A stretch of 64,000 bases of DNA from Halorussus vallis (lineage in GTDB: Archaea > Halobacteriota > Halobacteria > Halobacteriales > Haladaptataceae): positions 175,550 to 239,549 of the forward strand of contig NZ_CP100002.1 of NCBI RefSeq assembly GCF_024138165.1, given 5' to 3'. Numbering within the stretch: the first letter of the stretch is position 1; every line of letters starts with the position of its first letter. Below are positions 17,712 through 26,730 of the stretch, piece after piece. Made by a program: the position numbers and the translations under genes. The notes beneath the pieces are model-generated. The model saw only the letters and a list, made by a program, of their open reading frames with translations, was not told the DNA's origin and did no database searches.

Positions 17712-18896
17712 TCAGGGGTGTGGGAGGTGTCGGTCGATGGTCCCGAGCAGGACGTTGTCGGGGTCCTGAGAGAGTTCCCAGCACATCATCCCGCCGAAGT
17801 CATTGTCGACCGTGTACTTCGTCTTCTCCTTGATGGAGTGGCGGTCGTCGAAGGAGACGAACACGTCGTCGGCTTCGGAGTACAGCCACGGCACTCGCGC
17901 TTCGGGATGCCAGTGGTACTGGTAGTCGGTGCCGTGCCGGACGTTCCCCATGATGTCGCCGAACGTTCGGGCCGACCCACCTTCAAACGGTTGGAACAAC
18001 CCGTGGTCATTGGGGTGACTGCTCTGCACGTTCTCGAAGGTACGGCCGTAGAAGGGGAGTCCGAAGTTGAGCTTCTCCTTAGCTATCGGTTTGCTGGCCC
18101 AGTAGCGCATCGCGTGGTCGGCGGTGAACTCCGGGTTCGCGTTCGGCGCGTCCGGGACGGGATAGAGCGGTGCATTGAAATGGGTCCGCTCGTCCCACGT
18201 CCCGTGGAAGTCGTAGTTCATCACGTTGAGGAAGTCCACGTCACCGCTGAACGCACCGACTTCCTGGGTGTCGATGACCGACGGGTTGGCCGACGCCGCC
18301 ATACTCAGTTCGTACTGCTGGCCGTCCGCTCGCTCCGCCGCGTCGAGCTGTCGGCGGATCTCTCGGAGGAGGAGCGTCAGGTTGTGCGGGTCACTCTCGC
18401 GAATCGTGCCGTCCGGGTACTCCCAATCGATGTCGATGCCGTCGAAGTTGTACTTTCGAACAAGTTCGATGGCGGTCCGGGCAAACCGTTTGCGTCGATC
18501 GGCCGTGAGAGCAGCGTCGGAGAAGCGACCCGAGTACCACCCGGCCTGGATGGAGAACACGAACGACGTCTCCGGCTGCTCGTAGGTGACTGTCCGGAAC
18601 TGTTCGAGGAGTCCGGGGTCGGCGTCGCCGGTGACCGCGAGCTTCACCTCCCCGTTCGACTTCGGTTCGAGGAAGGCGTAGTTGAGGTGCGTTAGTTTGT
18701 CGTACGGGACGTCTCGAGGCGTGTACTCGCCTGCCCACGAGGGGTAGTAGCCGACGACCTTCTTCTCCGAGGAGTCGTAGTCCGTCGTCTTTCCGTTACG
18801 TGCTCCAGCGACGCCGCCAACGAACGGTACCGCTGCCAGGGCGCCTGCGCGCTTCATAAATTCGCGTCTCTCTCCGCTTACTTTTCGGTGTGACAT
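17712..18896 (-). CDS. Secreted GH18 chitinase-like enzyme, copy 2
   Basis: A 394-residue paralogue of copy 1. Residues 8-30 are a Tat signal (RREFMKRAG then AALAAVPFVGG-type hydrophobic core). The catalytic motif DGIDIDWEYP has its acid at Glu159. Blocks shared with copy 1 include VPYDKLTHLN, SGxFSDAA, YWASKPIAK, FYGRxF/Y, YHWHPxAxVPWLYS and CWELSQDP, so the pair arose by duplication. The ATG at 18896 is chosen because it precedes the Tat motif; longer reading frames upstream are not protein-like. Whether the substrate is chitin, peptidoglycan glycan strands or both cannot be read from the sequence. Confidence 0.95.
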   Translation of the reverse strand: MSHRKVSGERREFMKRAGALAAVPFVGGVAGARNGKTTDYDSSEKKVVGYYPSWAGEYTPRDVPYDKLTHLNYAFLEPKSNGEVKLAVTGDADPGLLEQFRTVTYEQPETSFVFSIQAGWYSGRFSDAALTADRRKRFARTAIELVRKYNFDGIDIDWEYPDGTIRESDPHNLTLLLREIRRQLDAAERADGQQYELSMAASANPSVIDTQEVGAFSGDVDFLNVMNYDFHGTWDERTHFNAPLYPVPDAPNANPEFTADHAMRYWASKPIAKEKLNFGLPFYGRTFENVQSSHPNDHGLFQPFEGGSARTFGDIMGNVRHGTDYQYHWHPEARVPWLYSEADDVFVSFDDRHSIKEKTKYTVDNDFGGMMCWELSQDPDNVLLGTIDRHLPHP

Positions 18897-19097
18897 TCGA
18901 TTGTAAGAGGGTGTCGGAGATAATAAATCTTGGTACGATATATCATCACGTAATGGGAGCCTCGTCGATCGCCAACTGCCGGGCCTCGTTCGTACCACGA
19001 AGACGATTTCCCGCTCCGCGTCCCCAACTCGTTCGGACAGTGGTTCGGTTCCGGCGGAATCCCAATAGATATACGGCCGACACGAGCAGTGTCCTCC

Positions 19098-19898
19098 ATG
19101 CTCCCAACAGGGCGCTCGTCGTCCGTCGCGTGGGCGACGAAGACTCGACGTGAAATCCGAAAGACGGGAACGGCCGACGGGTCGGTCGTCGTCGTTCCGG
19201 TCGGAAGCATCGAACAACACGGCCACCACCTCCCTGTCGCCACCGACACGCTACTGGTCGACGCGGTCGCACACCACGGTGCCGAGCGTGCCACGGACGA
19301 CGTCCCAATCCTCGTGACGCCGCCCGTCTGGTCAGGTTTCTCACCGCATCACGCATCGTTGGGCGGGACGTTGACGCTCGAACTCGAAGACCTCCTTGCC
19401 GTGCTGGAGGACATCGCCGACAGCGCGCTCGACAACGGCTTCGACGGTGTCTGCTTCATCAACGGCCATGGCGGCAACGCCGCGATCATCGACAACGTCG
19501 TCAGCACGGTCGGCAAGACGCATCCCGAGACGGAAGTGACCGGCCTGACGTACTTCGAGCTCGCCGAATCCTTCGCCGACGAAATCCGCGAGAGCGACGT
19601 CGGCGGTATGGCCCACGGCGGTGAGTTCGAAACCTCGCTCATGCTACACCTCCACGCGGACCTCGTAACGATGGACGAGGCGGACGCCGAGTACCTCGAC
19701 GAGCCCTACGACCGTGGGACGAAAGACCTGCTCGTCGGCGGTGCACTCTCGACGTACAGGCCCTTTGAGGAGTACTCTACGTCGGGTGCCATCGGCGATC
19801 CGTCCCTGGCGAGCGCGGTGAAAGGGGCGGAGCTGTTCGACCGACTCGGCGACGAGCTGGCAGACGTGCTACGGGCGGTTTCCGAACAGTCGCAGTAG
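19098..19898 (+). CDS. Creatininase-family amidohydrolase
   Basis: A 266-residue metal-dependent hydrolase. Family motifs are PVGSIEQHGHHLPVATDT (metal-binding Glu, His, Asp), NGHGGN, and MAHGGEFETS with the second-site Glu. The family includes creatininase, the archaeal FAPy deformylase ArfB and MftE, so the label covers several amide- or formamide-cleaving reactions. It lies convergent with nagZ and divergent from the second chitinase. A role in cutting an amide in the breakdown of aminosugar or stem-peptide products is possible but unproven. It could also be an unrelated metabolic gene. Confidence 0.9.
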   Translation: MLPTGRSSSVAWATKTRREIRKTGTADGSVVVVPVGSIEQHGHHLPVATDTLLVDAVAHHGAERATDDVPILVTPPVWSGFSPHHASLGGTLTLELEDLLAVLEDIADSALDNGFDGVCFINGHGGNAAIIDNVVSTVGKTHPETEVTGLTYFELAESFADEIRESDVGGMAHGGEFETSLMLHLHADLVTMDEADAEYLDEPYDRGTKDLLVGGALSTYRPFEEYSTSGAIGDPSLASAVKGAELFDRLGDELADVLRAVSEQSQ

Positions 19899-19917
19899 GG
19901 TGACACGTCGCCCCAAT

Positions 19918-21522
19918 TCAACGTGAGTCGTCGTCGGACGTCGACACCGGGAGCCGACCGGTCGGTTCCCATCTCCCGACGAGCACATCGGCGGCAGTAG
20001 CGAGTGACGGAGGTGTGCCGTCGTACGTCGTCAGGTACGTCCCGACGGCTGGAAATGCGGCGATGTCGTAGGGACTGGCGGTCGCGACGACGACCACGTT
20101 CGCGTCCGTTTCGAGGCGGTCACGGACCACGGCGGCCTGCTCGGGATTTGCGGCCACGTCGGACGTGCGTACGACTATCAAATCCTCGGACGTTGCGGCC
20201 AGATCGTCACAAGGCGACTCGCCGGCGTCGAGAACCGACGCGTCTACCGCTACGCCGGACGCTGCGAGCGCCTTTGCGAACGCACCGCCATCGTCGCGCG
20301 TCTCCTCGGCGAGCGAGCCACAGCTCCCCTCGAACTCGAGGACCTGAACGGAGTCCTGGGAGAGCGGTACGTTGTCGGCATCGTCGCGAACGAGCGTGAC
20401 GCTGCGTTCGGCGACGGTCCGTGCAACGGCGCGACAGTCGGTCGCTGCGGCGACCCACTCGGCGTCGTCGCCGACCGCTCCAGCGCCGTACGACCGTTTC
20501 GCCCGAAGCACCCGCCGCACCGACTCGTCGATACGCGACTCCGAGAGACGCCTCGACTCGACGGCCGCCACGACGGCGTCGATGGCCGCGCGCTGTTTCG
20601 CCGGCGTGTGCGAGACACAGATTTGGTCACAGCCCGCTTCGACCGCCTGAACGCAGCCCTCGACCGTTCCTACGCCGTCGGCGATGGCGTCCATTTCCAT
20701 GCAGTCGGTGAAGACGAGTCCGTCGAACCCGAGCTGCTTGCGGAGCAGTCCGGTGACGACGCGCGGCGAGAGCGTCGCCGGTCGTTCGGGGTCAGCCACG
20801 ATGGTCGGAAACACGACGTGCGTCGTCATGACGGCATCGATTCCGGCGTCGATAGCGCGGCGGAAGGGGCGAAGTTCGACGCGGTCGAGGCGGTCGCGGT
20901 CGTGGTCGATGACCGGCAGGTCGCGGTGAGAGTCAACTGTGGTGTCGCCGTGGCCCGGAAAGTGTTTCCCACAGGCCACGACGCTTGCGCCCTGTAGCCC
21001 GTCGGCGTACGCGGTGCCAAGTTCCGCGACGGTTTCGGGGCGCTCGCCGAACGACCGGACGCCGATGACGGGATTGTCGGAGTTGTTGTTCACGTCGAGG
21101 ACGGGTGCGAGGTTCACGTCGATGCCCAGCGAACGCAGTTCGTGGCCGACGGCTTCGCCGGCGTGGCGGGCGAGTGCGGGGTCAGCGGTCGCGCCGAACG
21201 CCATCGCACTCGGCTGTTCTGTTCCCCACGCGAGTCGGGCGACCCGACCGCCCTCCTGGTCGATGCTCACGAGCAGCGGCGGCGCGTCGTCCGGGACGAA
21301 CCCCTGCAGCGTCCGCGAGAGGTCGCGAAGCTGGTCGGGCGAGTCGACGTTCCGGCTGAAGTAGATGATGCCGCCAAGACGCCGCTCGGCGATGAGGCCC
21401 TCGATTTCGGCGGTCGGAGTAGTGCCGTCGAAACCCGCGACGAACAACTGTCCAACCTTCTCGTCGAGCGCCATCGACGAGACGGTCGATTCGTTGTCGA
21501 TAGGGGGGTTGCTGGCGACCAT
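19918..21522 (-). CDS. nagZ: GH3 beta-N-acetylglucosaminidase, NagZ type
   Basis: A 534-residue family 3 glycoside hydrolase. The NagZ signature KHFPGHGDT...DSH at residues 186-199 carries the unusual His/Asp general acid dyad, and FTDCMEMDAI holds the nucleophile Asp273. It is longer than E. coli NagZ (341 residues), with an extra C-terminal domain like the two-domain Bacillus type. NagZ removes terminal GlcNAc from muropeptides or chito-oligosaccharides. No signal peptide is visible, so it should act in the cytoplasm. It starts 6 nt after the end of namZ, so the two form an operon, the same partnership as in Bacillus. Confidence 0.95.
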   Translation of the reverse strand: MVASNPPIDNESTVSSMALDEKVGQLFVAGFDGTTPTAEIEGLIAERRLGGIIYFSRNVDSPDQLRDLSRTLQGFVPDDAPPLLVSIDQEGGRVARLAWGTEQPSAMAFGATADPALARHAGEAVGHELRSLGIDVNLAPVLDVNNNSDNPVIGVRSFGERPETVAELGTAYADGLQGASVVACGKHFPGHGDTTVDSHRDLPVIDHDRDRLDRVELRPFRRAIDAGIDAVMTTHVVFPTIVADPERPATLSPRVVTGLLRKQLGFDGLVFTDCMEMDAIADGVGTVEGCVQAVEAGCDQICVSHTPAKQRAAIDAVVAAVESRRLSESRIDESVRRVLRAKRSYGAGAVGDDAEWVAAATDCRAVARTVAERSVTLVRDDADNVPLSQDSVQVLEFEGSCGSLAEETRDDGGAFAKALAASGVAVDASVLDAGESPCDDLAATSEDLIVVRTSDVAANPEQAAVVRDRLETDANVVVVATASPYDIAAFPAVGTYLTTYDGTPPSLATAADVLVGRWEPTGRLPVSTSDDDSR

Positions 21523-21528
21523 TCGTAA

Positions 21529-22695
21529 TCAGTAACGGAGATACGCTCCCCGAACGTCGGCGAACTCTGCGAGGTCGTCTTCCCACTTACCCGTGATTTC
21601 CGCTGCAACCTCCCGGGGTTCGCTCGTGGCGTCGGCAGCGTCGATAGTTTCACGGAGGTAGCTGCCGCCCGCGAGTTTGTCGACGAAGAAGCCGTCGTCG
21701 TACTCGACCCACTCGCACTGGTCGTACGTCGTGAACGCCGAGGCGAGCACCGTCAGCCCGACCAGCACAGGGTCGACGACATCGCGGTCGAGGACGTGGA
21801 CCTGCACGCCCGTCACGTTCTCGCGCTCGTGCTTCGAGAAGGTCGGGGAGAAGTATGCCGGCCGGAACTCAACGCCGTCGAGGTCCTGAGCCGACAGCTC
21901 CGCCGCCCACTCGTCGGCGTCGATCCACGGCGCACCGACGAGTTCGAACGGTTTCGTCGTCCCGCGGCCTTCCGAGAGGTTCGTCCCCTCGAAAAAGCCC
22001 ATACCGGGATAGAGCGTCGCGGTCCCCAGCGTCGGCATGTTCGGCGAGGGGTACACCCACGGGAGCCCGGTGTCGGAGAACCAGTCCGAGCGTGACCACT
22101 CGCGCATCTCGACGACCTCCAGCGTCGCGCCGATGTCGAACTCCTCGTTGAAGTACGTCGCCAACTCGCCGACGGTCAGTCCGTGCACGATGGGAAGTTT
22201 GTACGCGCCGACGAACGAGGTGGCGGATTCATCGATGCGGTTACCGGTGACAGGTAGCGGCGCAATTGGGTTCGGTCGGTCGAGGACAACCATACGTTTT
22301 CCGGCCTCGGCGACGCCTTCGAGCGCGTACGCGAGCGTGTAGATGAGCGTGTAGAAGCGACAGCCGACATCTTGCATGTCGTAGATGATGGTGTCAAGCT
22401 CCGACACCATCTCGGGTCGGAGTTGGCGCTGTTCGCCGTAGAGACTCTTGACCGGTAGCCCGGTTCGTTCGTCGGTGCTGTCGCCTACTTTCACGCCTGC
22501 CTGTACATCGCCTCTGATGCCGTGTTCGGGACCAAATAGTTTCCGGAGGTCGAACGAATCGCGGTCGTCGAGCAAATCGATAGTCGTTTTGAGACCGCTA
22601 TCGGTTCCCGACGGATTCGTGATGAGCCCGAGCCGATCGTCTTCAACAGCGTCGGCTCGCTCGTCGAGTAACCGTTCTACGCCTAATCGAACCAT
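21529..22695 (-). CDS. namZ: Exo-beta-N-acetylmuramidase NamZ (GH171, DUF1343)
   Basis: A 388-residue DUF1343 protein. Family blocks are FGPEHGIRGD near residue 55, IYDMQDVGCRFYTLIYTL near 105, VLDRPNPI, and EGTNLSEGRGTTKPFE near 237. The founding member, Bacillus subtilis NamZ, releases terminal MurNAc from peptidoglycan fragments and works with NagZ and AmiE. Here there is no signal peptide (the protein starts MVRLGVERLL), so it is predicted to be cytoplasmic, unlike the secreted Bacillus enzyme. MurNAc is specific to bacterial cell walls, so this gene points to bacterial peptidoglycan as food. A TATA box lies 24 nt before the ATG. Confidence 0.93.
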   Translation of the reverse strand: MVRLGVERLLDERADAVEDDRLGLITNPSGTDSGLKTTIDLLDDRDSFDLRKLFGPEHGIRGDVQAGVKVGDSTDERTGLPVKSLYGEQRQLRPEMVSELDTIIYDMQDVGCRFYTLIYTLAYALEGVAEAGKRMVVLDRPNPIAPLPVTGNRIDESATSFVGAYKLPIVHGLTVGELATYFNEEFDIGATLEVVEMREWSRSDWFSDTGLPWVYPSPNMPTLGTATLYPGMGFFEGTNLSEGRGTTKPFELVGAPWIDADEWAAELSAQDLDGVEFRPAYFSPTFSKHERENVTGVQVHVLDRDVVDPVLVGLTVLASAFTTYDQCEWVEYDDGFFVDKLAGGSYLRETIDAADATSEPREVAAEITGKWEDDLAEFADVRGAYLRY

Positions 22696-22718
22696 GTCTC
22701 AGGCAATGCGCCGTTAGG

Positions 22719-22726
22719 TTAAAAAT
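22719..22726 (-). promoter_or_regulatory. TATA box of the namZ-nagZ operon
   Basis: ATTTTTAA in the leftward direction ends 24 nt before the namZ ATG, consistent with a leaderless haloarchaeal mRNA. Confidence 0.6.
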
Positions 22727-22792
22727 CATTGTGTCAGCTCCGGTTTCGCCTCGTCAGTCTGCTCTCGATTCACTCGGATCGTCCTGACACCG

Positions 22793-24031
22793 TTATCCAC
22801 CTTCCGACGCATCGCTCTCTGCGAGGGGTCGGTGATGGGACGACTGTTCGTCGGCGTCACCGGTCGCGGTCGCGCCGACCGCGTCGAACCAGTCGAAGTG
22901 GGCGTCGCTCATGAGCGCATGGTTGTAGATGTGGACCTCGTCGACGAGATCAGATACGGCATCGACGACTGCCCGCCACTCCGATTCGGTTCCGGCCAGG
23001 TCGGGGTCCAACGTGACCCCGGCGTCGACCGGAACGTCCGTCGTCTCTCGATATCGTCGAACGCGACGACGAGCGAGTTCCTCGTCGTCCGTATAACAGA
23101 GCGAGATAATGCGGTCAAGGTGAGGTCGAACTCGGTCGAGGACGACCCCCGCAGGCCACCCGTCGTTCGGGTCACGGCCGAGCCCGTCCGACGCGGAGTA
23201 GGTGAGTGCGACGTCACCGCTGGCGACCGCCACGGTTTCGAGGAAGCTCTCGATGACCGATGCCCGGAAGTCGAAGAGATCTTCCAGCGCGGGATACTCG
23301 GCAGCAAGCCGTTCGAGCGACTCCACCTGCGGTGTTGGGTCGCTCAGCACGTCCCGGACGAGCGTCCGGACGACTGAACGCACGTGGTCGAAGTCTACCA
23401 CGTGGTCCGCTGCCCGTTCCCGGCATGCCGAACAGAAGCACTGTGAGACGAGTATCTCTTCGGCGGTGTTGCTGACGACCTGATTCTTCGCGTGGCCAAA
23501 TGTCGCGCCGTGGCTGTGGAAGGCATTTGGGAACCCGAGCGATTCGAGGTTGATGGCTTCGACGTCGTAGTTGGCGAGCGAACGCACGACTCCCTCGAAG
23601 TAGCTGCGGACCGCCTCGTTGGACGGACAGAACGCGTGTTCGTGTACGTCACCGAATGCGCTCTGGACCTGGAACTCGGGGTTGTCCGCGCCGAGTTTCG
23701 AGTTGTGAAAGCACACGAGCCAGGCGTTCACGTCGATACCGCCCTCGCGGAGCAATTCGACGACGTCACCGAACGGGTCGGCGCGTCCGTCGATATCGTT
23801 CACCGGCGGGTTGATCGGCGTGGCGGCGAACGCGTCTCGGTCGGGGGCGAAGTAGCAACCACCTTCGTACGATTCGAACAGATGCGGCTCCGACCGCGGG
23901 TCGAGCGTTCGAATCGAGTGGTAGTGCGCGGCGACCGTGACGCTGTTCACGCCGAGTTCGGAGAGTTCACGCCGCGTCTCGACGGGGTCCCGGGAAAGCA
24001 GTTGCCAGGGATAGCTCCAGACTGCGACCAT
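22793..24031 (-). CDS. Putative glycoside-hydrolase-like TIM-barrel protein with CxCxxC motif
   Basis: A 412-residue protein of unassigned function. Its pattern suggests a TIM-barrel hydrolase of the hypothetical GHL type: N-terminal WSYPWQL and VNSVTVAAHYHS, then CPSNEAVRSYFEGVV, then a strand end DVEAINLESLGF with a candidate catalytic Glu, then QCFCSACRERA (CxCxxC). The second half has TYSASDGLG and HIYNHALMSDAHFDWFD. There is no signal peptide. A protein at 41.2-42.2 kb has the same order of CxCxxC and acidic barrel motifs. It lies upstream of namZ on the same strand, 97 bp away. A role in oligosaccharide or muropeptide breakdown is inferred from context only. The exact enzyme class is unknown. 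Confidence 0.6.
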   Translation of the reverse strand: MVAVWSYPWQLLSRDPVETRRELSELGVNSVTVAAHYHSIRTLDPRSEPHLFESYEGGCYFAPDRDAFAATPINPPVNDIDGRADPFGDVVELLREGGIDVNAWLVCFHNSKLGADNPEFQVQSAFGDVHEHAFCPSNEAVRSYFEGVVRSLANYDVEAINLESLGFPNAFHSHGATFGHAKNQVVSNTAEEILVSQCFCSACRERAADHVVDFDHVRSVVRTLVRDVLSDPTPQVESLERLAAEYPALEDLFDFRASVIESFLETVAVASGDVALTYSASDGLGRDPNDGWPAGVVLDRVRPHLDRIISLCYTDDEELARRRVRRYRETTDVPVDAGVTLDPDLAGTESEWRAVVDAVSDLVDEVHIYNHALMSDAHFDWFDAVGATATGDADEQSSHHRPLAESDASEGG

Positions 24032-24134
24032 ATCAGCCAAGGAACGGGGCTCGTAATAAATATTGTGCGGTCGGAGCAAGCGTCCGGGGTGGTGCGTCGA
24101 AGGTTCGAGAGATTCGTCGACCGATTTGTCGCGC

Positions 24135-25184
24135 TCAATCGAACGTCCCGGCGGCGACCATCGCGTGAAATCGCTCGCGGAACCGGACGAGCCCCGTCTC
24201 CTTTCCGTCGTAGACTTGATTCGTGAGCAACACCGCGACTCGGTTTCGGTCGTGGTCGAGCCAGAGCGATGTGCCGGTGTAGCCGGTATGGCCGAGTCCG
24301 CGACGCGACCAGTTCGGCGCGGGATACGTCCCATCGGCGAGCCGCCAGCCAAGGCTGTGGCGGTCGCCGTGGTTCGGGAGCCAGTCGTCCTGCAATCGCT
24401 CGACGGTCGCGGCCGATAGCGGCGTCCCGTCGGCGGCGAGATACCCCCGCGCAAACGCAGCGAGGTCGTCGACGGTCGTGAATAGTCCGGCGTTACCGCT
24501 GCGTCCGTCCGTCGCCCATCCCAGCGGGTCGTGGACTTCACCTCGGAGTATACGGTCGCGGTACTCATGGTCGTAGGTCGCGGCAACTTTTCCTTCCTGC
24601 TCGTCGGCTATTGGTCCGAGTCGCGAGTCGTCCATCCCAAGAGGACCGAAGATGTGGGTCTGGGCGAGTTCCGGCAGCGAGCGACCGGTCGCGCCCCGGA
24701 GCGCCTCGGCCAGGTAGACGAAGTTGAGGCAACTGTATTCGTATCGGCTTCCGGGCTCAGCTTCGAGCAACGGGCGGTCGCGGAGCCCAGCGAGTACGTC
24801 GGACGTGGAACGCCACGATTCGGCGAACGCGTACGGTTGTAGGCCGGAGCTGTGCGTGAGGAGCTGTTCCAATCTAATTTCGCCGCGCCGGTAACCGGCT
24901 AACTTGGGAACGTGGCGACTTAGTTCGTCTGAGAGCACGATATCGCCCGACTCGACGAGCGCGAGCGCAATCGTCGCCGTCACGACGGATTTGGTGAGCG
25001 ATGCGGCGTCGAACACCGTTGAGCGGGTCGTCGGCTCATCACGCTCTGGGTCCCGTTCGCCGACGATGCTCACCCGGTCGATACCGTCGGTCCTGCCGAC
25101 GGCCGCGACGGCACCGGGAAAGACGCCGTCGTCGAGGCCGCGAGTCAGCAATGTATCGAGCGGGTCGTCGGTCGAGCATGTCAT
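24135..25184 (-). CDS. AmiE-like serine hydrolase (beta-lactamase/PBP superfamily)
   Basis: A 349-residue serine hydrolase of the class C beta-lactamase fold. SLTK at 62-65 holds the nucleophile Ser and Lys, YSCLN at 150-154 sits where the YxN motif is expected (third residue Cys instead of Asn), and HTG in RGLGHTGYTG replaces KTG. In Bacillus, AmiE of this family removes the stem peptide from MurNAc and is encoded with namZ and nagZ. No signal peptide is visible, so it should act inside the cell. Neighbours namZ, nagZ and the AmpD-like amidase support an amidase role; esterase or D-peptidase activity are alternatives. The start at 25184 is preferred over 25202. Confidence 0.8.
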   Translation of the reverse strand: MTCSTDDPLDTLLTRGLDDGVFPGAVAAVGRTDGIDRVSIVGERDPERDEPTTRSTVFDAASLTKSVVTATIALALVESGDIVLSDELSRHVPKLAGYRRGEIRLEQLLTHSSGLQPYAFAESWRSTSDVLAGLRDRPLLEAEPGSRYEYSCLNFVYLAEALRGATGRSLPELAQTHIFGPLGMDDSRLGPIADEQEGKVAATYDHEYRDRILRGEVHDPLGWATDGRSGNAGLFTTVDDLAAFARGYLAADGTPLSAATVERLQDDWLPNHGDRHSLGWRLADGTYPAPNWSRRGLGHTGYTGTSLWLDHDRNRVAVLLTNQVYDGKETGLVRFRERFHAMVAAGTFD

Positions 25185-25267
25185 CGCGCTGGGATAGAGC
25201 ACGCTCCGTGTTAACTATTGCAGTTTGAAAAACAGCGGCTGGGACGATGCATCGCTCGCGTCGTCGA

Positions 25268-25888
25268 TCAGTACGAGTTGACGAGGTCGATGTAGTAGTC
25301 CCAGTCCCAGTTGGACCCGGGGTCGGTGTGGGTGCTCTCGGGAACCTGGGAGTGGGCGATGATGCCGCCGTTCGCCGGGTTCGCGGCGTCGTAGGGGACG
25401 CTGGACGGGTGCTGTTTCGGGACGCCGTACTGGTCGCAGAGCCAACTGGCGAGTTTGGCCGACGCCCGGTACTGGGCGTCCTCGTATGTGCCGCTGACGT
25501 AGCCGCCGTGCTCGATGCCGACGGAGTACGTGTTATAGTTCGACCCGCCCGCGTGCCACGCGATGTTGATGTCGCTGACCGACTGGTACTTGTAGCCGTC
25601 CTGGGCGACGGTGTAGTGGGCGCTCACGTCGGCGTCGGGGTCCTGGAACCAGTTGACCGCGCTCTGGGCCGACCCCTGGACGGTGTGGATGACGATCCAG
25701 TCGATGTAGCCCGCGCCCCGGTCGGCGGACGTGTAGTTGCTCGAATGGGCTGCCTCCCAGTCGACCGAGGGTTTCGCCGCCGCAGTACTGCTCGCCAGTA
25801 CAGTACCACCGAGGCTGACGACACCTGCCGCAGCCGCACGTTTCAGTACGTCTCGTCGAGTCGAGGTTGGTTCTTCATCTTTTTGCAT
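25268..25888 (-). CDS. Secreted N-acetylmuramoyl-L-alanine amidase (Amidase_2/AmpD type)
   Basis: A 206-residue protein with a Tat signal (TSTRRDVLKRAAAAG, residues 8-22) and an Amidase_2 domain from about residue 45. His68, His179 and Asp189 match the zinc ligands of AmpD (H34, H154, D164, including the 10-residue spacing), and Glu126 in VGIEHGG matches the catalytic Glu. The family cuts the bond between MurNAc and L-Ala of peptidoglycan. The Tat signal places it outside the cell, where it could attack bacterial walls. An AT-rich promoter (TTTAATTTAA near 25917-25926) lies just upstream. An archaeon has no such wall itself, so predation or scavenging on bacteria is the simplest reading. Confidence 0.9.
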   Translation of the reverse strand: MQKDEEPTSTRRDVLKRAAAAGVVSLGGTVLASSTAAAKPSVDWEAAHSSNYTSADRGAGYIDWIVIHTVQGSAQSAVNWFQDPDADVSAHYTVAQDGYKYQSVSDINIAWHAGGSNYNTYSVGIEHGGYVSGTYEDAQYRASAKLASWLCDQYGVPKQHPSSVPYDAANPANGGIIAHSQVPESTHTDPGSNWDWDYYIDLVNSY

Positions 25889-26046
25889 CGCATCTAACCC
25901 ATTGATTTTTCCCAACTTTAATTTAACGGCTATCAACCATAGGTTTAATGTGGATATTCACCGCTATCGACTCATCTCACTTCCGACGACGATCTCGCCG
26001 ACACCGTCGAAACCCTATTGTCGCGTCGCGTACAACGACGCGGTAG

Positions 26047-26730
26047 ATGACCTACGACGCGCTTCTGTTCGACGTTGACGGCGTCCTGCTCGACCGTCAC
26101 GCCGACCATCCGGGCGTCTACCGATGGGCCGTGGCGGCGACCTTCGACGAGTTCGGCGTCGCGCCAGCAGACGCCGAACTCGACGTATTCATCTCCGGCG
26201 CCACGGTCGAAGGAATGCGACGTGTCTGTTCTGACTACGACATTGAGTTCAAGTCGTTCTGGGAGCGACGCGAGGCCAACGCGTCGGACCTCCAGTGCGG
26301 GATGATGGACCGCGGCGAGCGCGTCCCCTACGACGACTGCAAGGTTGTCCGCGAACTCGCCGCCGAACACGTCATGGGCGTCGTCAGCAACAATCAGCAC
26401 GCGACGGTCGAGTACATGCTGCGGCGGTTCGACCTCGCGCACGCGTTCGACGCGGTGTACGGTCGTGCCCCGACGGTCGAGGGATTCCGACTGACCAAAC
26501 CGAACACGCACTACGTGGAGCGAGCGATGTCCGACCTCGACGTTGCAGATGGCCTCTACGTCGGAGACAGTTCCTGTGACGTGATCGCAGCCCACCGCGC
26601 GGGACTTGACTCGGTGTTCGTCCGTCGGTCTCACCGCAAGGACTACTCGCTCTCCGAGGAACCAACCTATGAAATCACGTCACTTGCTGGCCTTTCCGAT
26701 CTTTCGGGCGTCGCTCTGTCGTCGGCGTAA
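26047..26730 (+). CDS. HAD-superfamily hydrolase
   Basis: A 227-residue HAD hydrolase. Motif I is LFDVDGVLLD (nucleophile Asp11-type at the first Asp of DVDG), motif II is VVSNN, and motif IV is YVGDSSCDVIAA. The cap region matches phosphoglycolate-phosphatase-like members (PGPase/beta-phosphoglucomutase type). The substrate is unknown. It lies between the amidase and the AnmK/GNAT pair, so dephosphorylating an amino-sugar phosphate is possible. The promoter would lie in the gap shared with the amidase, transcribed the opposite way. Confidence 0.85.
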   Translation: MTYDALLFDVDGVLLDRHADHPGVYRWAVAATFDEFGVAPADAELDVFISGATVEGMRRVCSDYDIEFKSFWERREANASDLQCGMMDRGERVPYDDCKVVRELAAEHVMGVVSNNQHATVEYMLRRFDLAHAFDAVYGRAPTVEGFRLTKPNTHYVERAMSDLDVADGLYVGDSSCDVIAAHRAGLDSVFVRRSHRKDYSLSEEPTYEITSLAGLSDLSGVALSSA

